Source: Alitta virens
Taxonomy: Eukaryota > Annelida > Polychaeta > Phyllodocida > Nereididae
DNA: 64,000 bases
Direction: 5' to 3'
NCBI GenBank assembly: GCA_932294295.1
Contig: OW028577.1
Location: 7,777,501 to 7,841,500, forward strand
Of this stretch, positions 1 through 10,004 are shown one piece after another. How positions within the stretch are numbered: position 1 is the stretch's first letter; the number at the start of each line of letters is the position of its first letter. The notes beneath the pieces are model-generated. The model was not told where the DNA came from. It did no database searches and worked only from the letters and a program-made list of their open reading frames with translations. The translations under genes were made by a program, and so were the position numbers.

Positions 1-933
1 GATGGTTTCATAGTCTAACTTCCTTTTCAGTCGAATTACCCCACTCACATTGTTTAGATCAAATATGTCGCCATATTGCCTCAGTGTCTTTTGATCAAAG
101 GTGTAAACAACTTCTCCATTGACTCCCTCATCTTCATCATTAGCCTTGACAGTCATAATTGCTACATCAACCTCAGCATCTTCCCTCACCTGGGTTGTAT
201 AGGTTTGGTTCACAAACACTGGGTTGTGGTCATTAGCATCCAAAACAGTCACAGCAATGGCCAGAGATCCTGTGAGAGGTGGACTCCCACCATCTCTTGC
301 TATCAAAGTCATGGCATAGTAACCTTCAACTTCTCGGTCTAGTCTTTCCAGGAGCATCAAACGTAAATCTACTGACCCATCTGTTCCATTTGTTGTCTGC
401 AATTTGAATTTACTGGATCCTCCTCTCAACTCAAAGCTGTCAATGCCTAACAGACCGCTGTCAGGGTCCATCACTGAAGGAAGAGCGAAGCTAGCATCAG
501 AGGTGGCACTTTCTGAGATGACCAAGTCCCTCCTGTCCTCGCTAAACACAGGAGCATTGTCATTGAGGTCAACGATGGTCACAGTGACCTTGATGACAGT
601 AAAGGACCTGTCAGGTGCAAGTGCTCCCACATCGAAATTCATATCACAGGTCGTCATGTGAGGGCAAATGGTATCCCGATCAATCACCTTGGCAGTCTTG
701 AGTAGACCAGTGGCTTCGTCTATTGAGAAATATTCCAGAAAGACTGTGTTCTGCGGTAGGAAGTTGTACTGAAACGATCGTCCGCTGGGTAGGCCAGCAT
801 CTTCTGGGATGGAACCAACTTGAGAGTTCGCAGCCTCTTCCTCGGTCATGCTGTAGCCCACTGTCCTGACGTTCTGAGCTGTAGCGACGACCAGCATCGC
901 TGCTAGGAACGCTAGGTCCTTCAGGTAATCCAT
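1..933 (-). CDS. Protocadherin, N-terminal part (partial, runs off left edge)
   Basis: Cell-surface calcium-dependent adhesion receptor of the protocadherin family; 311 codons are visible. The start ATG is at 933-931 and an in-frame stop (984-982) lies upstream, so this is the first usable start. Residues 1-20 form a signal peptide (hydrophobic LAFLAAMLVVATA). EC1 covers about residues 24-130 and ends in VDLNDNAPVF (121-130). EC2 covers about 131-240, with LDRE (198-201), RDGGSPP (213-219) and LDANDHNPVF (231-240). EC3 starts at about 241 and has NDEDEG (265-270) and LDYE near the edge. These are the calcium-binding motifs expected for ectodomain repeats. The frame is open to base 1, so the remaining repeats, transmembrane segment and tail lie outside. 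The absence of introns between EC1 and EC3 fits the large ectodomain exon usual in protocadherins. It resembles delta-type protocadherins, but I cannot assign a subtype. Confidence 0.96.
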   Translation of the reverse strand, partial: MDYLKDLAFLAAMLVVATAQNVRTVGYSMTEEEAANSQVGSIPEDAGLPSGRSFQYNFLPQNTVFLEYFSIDEATGLLKTAKVIDRDTICPHMTTCDMNFDVGALAPDRSFTVIKVTVTIVDLNDNAPVFSEDRRDLVISESATSDASFALPSVMDPDSGLLGIDSFELRGGSSKFKLQTTNGTDGSVDLRLMLLERLDREVEGYYAMTLIARDGGSPPLTGSLAIAVTVLDANDHNPVFVNQTYTTQVREDAEVDVAIMTVKANDEDEGVNGEVVYTFDQKTLRQYGDIFDLNNVSGVIRLKRKLDYETI

Positions 934-1210
934 TAATACTTCCGTTGATGCTCCTATCAAGAGGTCATTCTTGAGAATGTATCACAGACAGTCTTTCACT
1001 CGGTAGTATTTTAAATAGGTTAATATCCACTTTTCTTCAGCTTGGACCATACACGTCCTTCTCTGGGCACACACACGTGAAAACTGTTGATGTTGTGGTC
1101 AGAAGGCACCCACTACTGGCTCCCTCTAGCTGTGAAGCCCCTCAGCTGCGCTAAGCCCCGCCCACCGTCAGATCCCTGAACACTGGTCCGCCCCTTCTCA
1201 CCGTCTACGC
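934..1210 (-). other. 5' UTR portion of the protocadherin exon, with 3' splice site
   Basis: On the minus strand a pyrimidine-rich tract (about 1235-1214) ends in TTTGCAG at 1211, a strong intron acceptor. The exon would begin at 1210 and carry 277 bases of leader before the ATG at 933. So at least one further 5' exon, and the promoter, lie to the right; I could not locate them. An in-frame TGA at 984-982 closes the leader. The splice site is read from consensus only. Confidence 0.6.
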
Positions 1211-4200
1211 CTGCAAAGGGAAAGTACAAAAGAACCAAATTACATCAGTCATATTTCAGCATTACATGAAAAGAACTCATTTCTGGGGGTATAAACCATT
1301 CCTTTTCGCGCCAAAGTCTGCTACCTCTTGTAACACAAGCCTGAAACAGGTTTTTTAAAAGTACAATTTCAACTTATAGTGACTTATTTCAGGTGCTGTG
1401 GGCATGTGTGATAATCTACGGTTATTGATTCAATGAGCTACCTACTAACTTTACCTCTGAACCCATAAAACGTGTTTCGACTCAAACATTATTTGATTCC
1501 ATAAATCTGTTGGCGTGGCTTGATAAGGGTAAAATGCTGCAGCTACAGTTTCACAGTATAATAGGCTGGTGTTGTTTTGTGGGGTTCATTTGACAGATCT
1601 CGTTAACTGCAGAATGACAGGGTACAGGAATGACAGGGTACAGGGATAGGGTGGCCAGAAGCAGAAGTTGTAGTGAGCATCTGTGAATGTGATGACGTAA
1701 TATGATTGAAAGGAGGGGAGAATGGGACCAAAAAAAAGTAAAATGCATGACTGCTGGTGTCTAGGCGAGTTTAGTGTGGCATTTGGGACATTTCGTGATA
1801 GATGGTTCTCTAGAAGAATTGATGCTGGTGGTTTCTGGGATCCATCTGTCTGTCAAGGTCAAACGATTCTGTCACAAGGTCACCAGACTGGCCATGCTGT
1901 CAGCACCTATAAGTTCAAATCTCAGCAACAGTTGTTGTTAAGAACTACTCTTGTTCCTCCGTCACCAAGACGAACATTATACGTCACCAAATATGCTCTG
2001 TTGTTTGTGACAAGGGGGACGGGGGGGGGGCCCTGTTTCGGTTCCTATTATCGCCCTGGGGCCCACCTATCTGGTCCTCGCAGCAAGCGGCCAAATTATG
2101 GAAGGACATGCGTAATCAGGGTTCCTGCTCAAAGAGTGTTTGACAAAGACACTGTTACAAGACCATTGCCTCATATGGGTTGCCTGATTGCTCAAAATAC
2201 TTGGAGAATACAATATACACATGCCTCAACTGTTACTGCTTCCCAAAGCAGAAAATTTGTGCGCTGGGCGAACTCACTAAACATCCCAAATGAGGTTTTT
2301 GCACAAGGGCCACACGCATATAGCTAGACTATATTTTTGATGATGCTTGCATGCATGCTAACTATGCTATAAGTGAAATGTTTAAACTTTCTAAACCTCA
2401 TTGGCTCCCAGCCCTGCTCGTCCGATTGACTTCAAAGACGAATATGACAAGTAGATAAGACATCGGGTACATAAAAAAGCCCTTGAAAAAGGCAGGGCTT
2501 GACAAGGTCTTATTACGACGTCATTAGGGCCAAGACAGAGGGGGTTGTGTGCCGTGCCCCGAGGTGTGGGGCGAGGGTGGATACCTGCTCTGTAATTATG
2601 ACATTCTAGGGCAGGTAGAGTTAGAAGTCTGGGGCCAGTTATCCTGGGCTCCGGCAACCTTAACAAGCAGCCCACTGTTATCTGATGGGGGACCTGGGTA
2701 TTGTGCCCCCGGCAAGGGCCCTGAGCCCGCCCTTCTCGGCCCCCGTGACTTTTTAAGGGCGATCTGCTAGGGCCGCTGGTCACCTCTTGCCCCCTGTATG
2801 GACCTAATTCACCAGTATGTTGACCAGAGGCCTCTGCAATGCCCTAACACCATTCCCGCCTCAATGTCAAACACCTAACTTGCCCCCAGCTACTTTAGTT
2901 CACCAGTTAAACCCATCGATAAAATCAGAACTGTCTGTGGCGCAAGGGAACGGCCAGGGAACCTGCTTATAATTGACAAATAATGTTACAGACGAGAGAG
3001 TAGTGTTTGGCCGAGTGCAGGTGCCCTATCCGATGCAGAGGGCCTAGAGGGGTTGTCAGGGAGGCCCTCATAACTCAAATATAATGAAAGTCCACCTCAC
3101 TGATTTCCCCCAAAATGAGACAGAATATGGTTTACCTTTGGCGGCTGACAAATGCTGGTCTCTCTAATTGGCCAAAAACTGTGTTGTCCCACAGGTCTCC
3201 AAGTGCTGTGAAGTTGTGAACCCGTCTCAAGTTTCCTTCTAACTAACCACGAAATATCTGCGTTACACGTTAAATAAGATATGGGATCAAAGGAGGAGGC
3301 ATTGACAGTTGCTGGATGACACCTTCGAGAATTGTTGGATGGAGATTTCCAGGTAGCATCCAATTGAAAATTCTATGGCATTCGCTCTCCTGGTTGCAAT
3401 TAAGCAATTGAGATCAGCACTAAGCATGGCATCTATGGCTGTTGATCCGCACACTTAATCCTATTGCCCCAACAGCACTCGAGATGCCATGCCCCAAAAG
3501 CAATTTACCCTAGAACAATTGTTTCTGATTAATAACCCCACGCGCTCATTTGCATACACTGTTATGCATGGGCCAACTTCCTGGCAGGCGAATAGGAGCA
3601 ACTTCCTTTCAACAACTATGACTTAATTAAGTCCTCGTGCGCCTTGTGGCTAAATGTTTTCCATTCCATATTCATAACAACTTTTTTGTTTTTCTTTTCC
3701 CATTCTGGACGGATTGCCAGCACAACTCAATTTAAGAATGAATACCAAGATTTTAAGTAAACAATATTAGCATATACTGGGCTTTCATGATACACTGGAA
3801 TTTGGAAAGCTTATATACAGACTAAACAAGTAATATAAGAACCCTCAATCAGTAATTACTTTAGGATTATTAAACTTAAGAGTAATAATTGTATAAATGT
3901 ATGCCTTATCTAGCATGCCATCTATATCCTGTGGTCAGAGAGACCGACGCATGCAATATTACGTCAAATCCAGTTAGAAATGTAGTTAAGGTCCTTGACT
4001 CAATAAAGATAAATTACTTGCAAATTGAGACAATATACAAACAGGGCAGTGTCACTACAGAGGTTAGGCCTCTATTTCCAGGGCTTGACTTTACTCTTAT
4101 CCCGATGTTTAATGTACACAAAGCGGAATTAATCTCATGTATATTCTTAACAAGCATAAAAGGCTTGGTTCTGCTAAGTCCGTTAGTCTGGGGATTGACC

Positions 4201-5824
4201 AGTGACGTTTGTTGACACTACCCATGATGGATGTCCAGTTCTTTACACACATCTGACCAGATCAAACAATTGCCTAGTATCAGTGGAGCGAGTTATCCAA
4301 GCTATATAGAGATGCCTGCCTCAGCAGCCATTCTGCTCCAACATTCAAATAAGTCAGACAGACTGCCTCAGGACGAGAACCTAAAAAAGGCGCCCTAGCA
4401 AATGACAGCAATGTTGCGATCTACATCCAAATTATTTACCACCATAATTGTGTTTTCTTGAACTTTGCAGTTTTCATCATATCTGAGAATTATTATAAAG
4501 TTAGTTATTAATTAAATCTCAATGTATCTGGTAATTCTTCTATAGGGATTCTTCATTTATAAATATCTCATTATTTTTAAGAAGAGTTTTATATCCAAGA
4601 CAAATATAGGTGTTTGTCAAGCTTATTTTGAACCACTTAGACCATACTTAGATATATAATTTAAATTGCAAGTACTTGTACTTTTTTAAAACAACACCAT
4701 TAATTAGTTAACAGTTGTAATATCATTTTCAGTCCAAAAACTTCTAGTATAGGTATATTTCTTTAGTGGTTCACCAGTCATGCATCCTTGCTGTCCAAAA
4801 AAGCCATATTTGAACTTTTGCCATCTTTGCAAACAGCAACCCAATTGACCATGCAGTATCTCTCATCACCTGCCCTCTGCCCCCCTCCCCTCTTCAAGCC
4901 AAAACGTCTGCGCAGCCAGCACCGTTATAAACAGCTAATTCTGTTTACCAGCTATAATGAGGTCTAAACCCTTGGTCATACATTTCAAGAAGGCACATCC
5001 ATCCAACCTTGGTTTCATCTGTCAGATTTGGAAGCACATGATTAATGGGGTTTTGTTGGACATTTCGAGTGGAAAATTGCAACAACAAATTCCCTGGGAT
5101 TTTAGCTGGACTTAGCTGGACTCAGTCCACTGAGCTATAGTTAAGGTGAACGTGCACATTTGCATTTGCCTGCAGGTAGTACAGTCCCAATTTAAAACTG
5201 CAGCCATTTAGCAGGACACTGCACGTGCACTGATATAATTGGATACGAAAATAAACCATTTATTTACATGCCCTTAACACGAACAAAACGTTCCCCAAAT
5301 AGCAAGCCATGTCAATATTTCCAATTATGAGATTTCAATTGAATTAATGTGGCGCGTGGTTTTGCTATTAACTTCGCAATTGGCCGGAAAAAAATAATTA
5401 GCGTGGTTTAAAATGGAGGGATTGGATTTTTGCGATGTGTTTTTCTTCTCGACTTGAATTTGAACATTAAATAAAGGGTTCAAAGGGAATTTGAAGGTTT
5501 GTTTGATTAAAGCAAGAAACTGTGTGTTCGACATGTTTGGTATTGCTTATGTAAACTGAAAGGAACTGTGAGAGACTTCATGAATTTTGATGCAAGGGGA
5601 GAGGGTGGTTTTCTCCACCACGGAGGTGGGGTGCTTTTTTCAATGAAGGATGTTAGCTGGGCACATAACTGCACAGGTTTGCAGGGGAAGGTCAGTGAAG
5701 GTCTGAGCAAGGTGTCAGCTGACAGCAGACCTGGCCCAGATAACTATCAAAGGACAGTCTGTGAGTTTGTTGTGCCTTGTGATGAAGTTCCGAAGAGAAT
5801 TCTATAGTCAGGAAGAAGGCAAAC
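1211..5824. other. Non-coding stretch upstream of the protocadherin exon
   Basis: I found no convincing gene here. If the acceptor at 1211 is used, this is probably intron of the protocadherin. It contains a 16-bp perfect tandem pair (1612-1627, 1628-1643), a GC-rich patch with a G10 run at 2019-2030, a POU octamer-like ATTTGCAT near 3548, and a 14-bp palindrome with a homeodomain-type core at 3620-3633. A 201-codon open frame (1722-2327) and a 108-codon one (3889-4215) show no recognisable domain and look like chance. Confidence 0.5.
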
Positions 5825-5960
5825 ATGCGCCGTGTGTGGCTGTGGACGGCTGCGTTGACTCTGGGCCTTGCGCTACGCACAGCGTTTGGCTCTAAGTTTG
5901 AAGGTCATTCTCAAGGTCACGGGAGCACCGCGTTAAGAGCTGCCGACGTCGCGTCAGCAG
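5825..5960 (+). CDS. Candidate first exon of a secreted protein (signal peptide)
   Basis: The ATG at 5825 has a fair context (AAACATG). It opens a frame with a textbook signal peptide: basic MRR, hydrophobic core VWLWTAALTLGLAL, then RTAFG with a likely cleavage near residue 22. A polar stretch rich in G, S, H and A follows to residue 45. A possible donor (CAG followed by GTCCGT) at 5961 would end the exon in phase 1, the phase usual for signal-peptide exons of extracellular proteins. The 175 bases from 5825 hold roughly 19 CpGs, far above the neighbourhood, as in an unmethylated promoter or first exon. Past the donor the frame loses protein-like character and stops at 6074-6076. No downstream exon was found in the window, and the donor is not consensus at +3 and +4. 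The protein is unidentified; a chance open frame in a CpG-rich patch is the alternative. Confidence 0.35.
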
Positions 5961-6076
5961 GTCCGTCCTACGTCCTCCAAGAGCGTCAAAATATTCCTAT
6001 TCTCAATGCTAGTTTGAATTGTTCAATGACAGCCAGTGTGATCAACTGCACAATACACTTCTTGTTAATGTTGTGA

Positions 6077-8378
6077 ACGAATGTCAACAAATCAGGACAC
6101 ATACCTAATTGCAATCGGTGATTCGACAACTTCACATCTTGTCAAGTATAGATCATGCTTAGCATATATGTCATTATATGACAGTGGCAAAATAGCAGCT
6201 GTCACTTTAGTACTTTACTGCTAAATTGGTTTGGTGGTTTTAGGGCTTCCTTGTAGGATGGGCTACTTGTGGGCACTTCAAAAATCTGCACTGGGAGACA
6301 AGTGCAGTTTTATTGCATTGTACTTTGACTAGTGGTCTCCATTGCTGCCCCTGTGTGCCATATGACATGTGCTACTGACATGACCAATGTTCATCAACAT
6401 GCATTCTAAGATTTGCTGATCCCGTGAGCTTGTTGTTCTTGGTATCATACTGGAACATCACAGAAAACACCCCTATCCATTGCATGTCAGCCAAACAGCC
6501 ATCACAGAAATGGTGTTATTACAGCTCATTTGAGGTGGACAGGAATGACCTGAGGTCACTTTCTGTAGATCACAAAAAGATCCCGAAGATCTGACCCCTC
6601 CTAGCTGACCACAATGGCCTACCCGACTGACCACCGTGTGACAATACCAGTGTAATGCCGGTGTGATCAATCACAGTTGTTTTATATATGCATACATGTC
6701 TCAGACTAACTTTTTCTTTCAAAATTTAAATTCTATGTTGATGCATCTTTCTAAAGTTGTACCTTTCATTGTATTTCTTCTAAATCGTGTCTACTTTGAT
6801 GGACGACAAGGATAAATTTCATTAGACCCCCTTTTTATAGGTGGGTGAATAGATAGTGGTGTTTTTTTAAGTAATTGTTCAAAAGCGGAGGTGGCCACCC
6901 GTTCCAACCCCTTCCTCTTAAGCATGCATAGTGACCTTGACAGCCACTCTCCTTAATATAAACTAATTGAATTTTGATCGGCCATTTAATCATGAGGCCA
7001 CCCACTTGAAAGAGCTCAAGTAAAAGAATAAGAATGATCTACGGCCGGGAAGAGATTTTGCTCAGGTTGAAAAGAGAGTGGCTGGGGTCAGAGATCACCC
7101 ATGAAGAAGTAAAATATACGCCAATTAGAAAATGCTCTGGGCTCCATAGCTAAACATGGTTACCTGTATGAGCTAGCTAGGACTTCAGCATTTATTCTTC
7201 TAAACATTTTTACAGGAACTACGAGGCTAGGTTTCAGGTATGCCACCAGGTGATTCTAACATCAAATAAAAAATCTATAGCAAAAAGTCATAGGGTAAAA
7301 ACTTCTCTGATTTCTCGCAAGAAGAGACAAACACCAAGTGTTTCTTGTATAAGATAACCGAAGGATACACACATTTTGACAAGATCACAGGCTGCTTGGC
7401 ACTCCCCTGGCACTCCACAAGATGACTGATGGCCCCTCCAGATCCCTCAGCATTCTGGCCAAGATTTGTACAACTGTTCCAAGTGTCAAATCCTTCACGA
7501 GCAGCTATGTCTGGTAGCTCGAAGCTGTCAGAGAACTATCATATGATCCTATAAGTGGCCGGAGGACATTTTGATACCAAACATTATAATGCCAGCATCT
7601 GGATTGCTTTAATGGCATTTGCCGAACATGCTAACGCTCATGAGCCATTATTTGTGCAAGATAATGAATTTGACAAGATAATAGGGTGCTAATTATGACA
7701 GTTCACAAGCACTTAGTGTAGTTGTTGCTAAATGCTGGTTTAGTGCATCTCTCATGTGTGGGTTGAGCTGACAAATGGCAGGATGGCGTGCAGTATGGGT
7801 GCTAATCGGCGGTCAGTATTGGTCAGTAATGGTCAGTGTTCATGCGGGAATCCTGGTCATCACGAGGTGGGCAGTTTCAGGTGCTGGAGATAATTGCAAT
7901 TGAGGTGAAGCACGCTGGGAGGACATGTTTAAGGCTAGGTATTGGGAGGTATTTGGAGGCTGAGGTGTAAATTGATGAAGGCGATAATGAGGGAAGACAA
8001 GCAGCACGCAGAGACTGTCTGAATGTGCCTTTAGTGTCCAGGAGATTGAAATGAACTGATGGCTCGCATCAGTTGCAGCAGCAGCAGCAGCATCAGCAGC
8101 CTATACGTCGGTCAGAAGTTCATTACCAGCATCCCTGGAGATTCAGGGCAAGATTTAGGGGGGGATTTAGTGCAGGGTGCAGGAGGAATGCAGGGTGTCT
8201 GCCTCTGATAGGTCTTGATTGGTTCAGACCACCCCTCCGTTCATACCCCACTCACCAGCGGGATGCAGATGATCTGAGCATCATTCAGCTGGTCCTGCTG
8301 CTGAGCCAAGGATGAGCCTTTGGGGTTCTGATCCTGTCAACTGATGCCCCCACTACTGGACCCTGTAGTCACCTGAGC
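6077..8378. other. Non-coding stretch, no gene recognised
   Basis: AT-rich to mixed DNA with no coding signal. A short interrupted CAG tract lies at 8075-8100. The 80-codon frame running through it is explained by the repeat plus chance. Confidence 0.5.
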
Positions 8379-8425
8379 GGGGGGTCCTCCCCCCTGAACC
8401 TCCCATGGGGGCTACACGAGCCCCC
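8379..8425. repeat. Two adjacent GC-rich hairpins
   Basis: The first is a perfect 6-bp G/C stem with a TCCT loop (8379-8384 pairs with 8389-8394). The second is a perfect 7-bp stem GGGGGCT/AGCCCCC with a 5-base loop (8407-8413 with 8419-8425). They sit 12 bases apart in a locally GC-rich segment. No gene ends here, so their role is unknown. Confidence 0.6.
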
Positions 8426-9039
8426 TGCACCTGGTCACTTCACCATCCTGCATCTAATCATCCGGCTGCTTAAGTCTTTGAAATCACAAACGGTTAAATT
8501 GTAATTGACAAGTGCAACTGGTGATTACATACTTTCTTTGAAAAGGATCCTTTTCAAATTAACAGTCTTCTCACAATTTCTCAGCAACAACTCCCAGATT
8601 AAACCTCTCTGCCAGGATCACTTTCCTCCATACCATATAAGTCTTCCGTTATCAAGGGTATCCCAAGACCACGTATAACACATGGCAAGAGTCGATTCCA
8701 CTAAGATAGGATCCCAGCATTTTTGCATGGTGTTAGGGCTTTGTCAAGTCCATGCTTTGTCGCCCTTTCATGCCATAGCTGAAGATTTAAACTGGCAGCG
8801 CATCCAAGATATCTATTAAAACCAGGCTGCAATGACTTGCAGATGTAGATTGTGTCTCTATACGTGTGACCTAATGTTTATCACAGCCGGGCTTTATGTC
8901 TTGTTGCATTTATCATGACATCTTAGTGTGACCTTCTTTCTGGCCCAACGTGTTACATAAATGTAGCATCATTGTGCCTGTCAGGTAAACCATGCAGGAG
9001 AGATGTGTTTGTTCATTTCTTTAGCTATATCAGGGCCAG

Positions 9040-9165
9040 GATCTCCTTGTAGGAGCAGTTTGTGCACACCCATGACCCGGTGGGTCGGGGTTTGAACCCC
9101 AGACATGATAAGATGCAAACCGATCGCTTATAACTCCAAGTAGTCTCCCACTGCACGCAAGGAAG
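9040..9165 (-). mobile_element. Degenerate tRNA-derived SINE-like copy
   Basis: On the minus strand GGTTCAAACCC (9098-9088) matches a Pol III B box. It is preceded by a decayed tRNA-like head, with a degenerate A-box-like segment near 9140-9150. Downstream a small hairpin (CTCC-TTGTA-GGAG) lies in the body at about 9042-9054. Divergence is high and the ends are not defined. Confidence 0.4.
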
Positions 9166-9854
9166 ATGAGATAACATCAGTAGACACGTCAAACGCCCTG
9201 TTGGGTGCACCATCAAGGGACCAGACTTAAATTTTAGACTTGTATTGTACATGTAGCTGTTTGGACCTTTCTGCTGTAAGACATAAAAGAAATGTGTTCA
9301 GGGTGTAGTGATTTCATGAATGGCTACAAGATGGGTCATATAGCCAGGTGACTGGGTGGCCTGTACTTCACTCTTAGTATCTGTTGACAGCTTCCAGTGT
9401 GTGCTGTGCAGGTATGCTGTAGCAAGCTTGACCTGCAGAGGTGTCTGTATGGCATGTTGAGTCCCATGCTGGGATGCTTTAAAGTCTCGTGGCCACTGAT
9501 TCCACTGGGAGACTTAGTCTCACAATAACTTGATGTGTGTTCTTGTCTATTGCGTGTCACTAAGCCGTTTCATTCTCTGTTTTTTTTTTCTTTCTTTTTT
9601 TCCCCCTGTCCATTTAGGTGCAGCTTGTGTCGGGGTATAGTTGTTTTACCCCATATCTGGAGTGCATTATAATATATTATGAACTGACTGCATTGGCACG
9701 TCACATTAGAGGCAAAAGTGACAGAGTGTTTGTTTTTTGGTTTACGTTTGAATTTTATGAAGGTCATCATTAAAGGCAAAAGGGTCTTACTCACTATATA
9801 TAGAGATGGTGTTAAAGATAGGTTATAGAGTTTGTGGGGTAAAAAAGGCTGAAT

Positions 9855-10004
9855 TTAACTTTTATACCATGTATATATATTATAATTGAACTTAGTAATA
9901 GTGAGTAGAAGTAGACTTAATACATGTGTCGTTTTTATCAGTGACAAATGTATCACGTATGATATTACTGTGTCAATAAAAGCATATATGTATTTCTTGA
10001 TATA
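9855..10004 (+). mobile_element. 5'-truncated LINE copy, 3' UTR only (copy C)
   Basis: These 150 bases match the 3' end of the LINE at 44.8-49.7 kb. Shared stretches include ACTTTTATACCATGTA near the start, TAGTGAGTAGAAGTAGACTT in the middle, and TGTCAATAAAAGCATATATG near the end, which contains the AATAAA signal. There is no coding sequence, so this is a very short 5'-truncated insertion. Its orientation follows the polyadenylation signal. Confidence 0.7.

Noticed and set aside
1722..2327. 201-codon open frame on the plus strand
   Set aside because: No recognisable domain, odd composition across a G-run, and no splice or promoter context; length is compatible with chance in this GC range.
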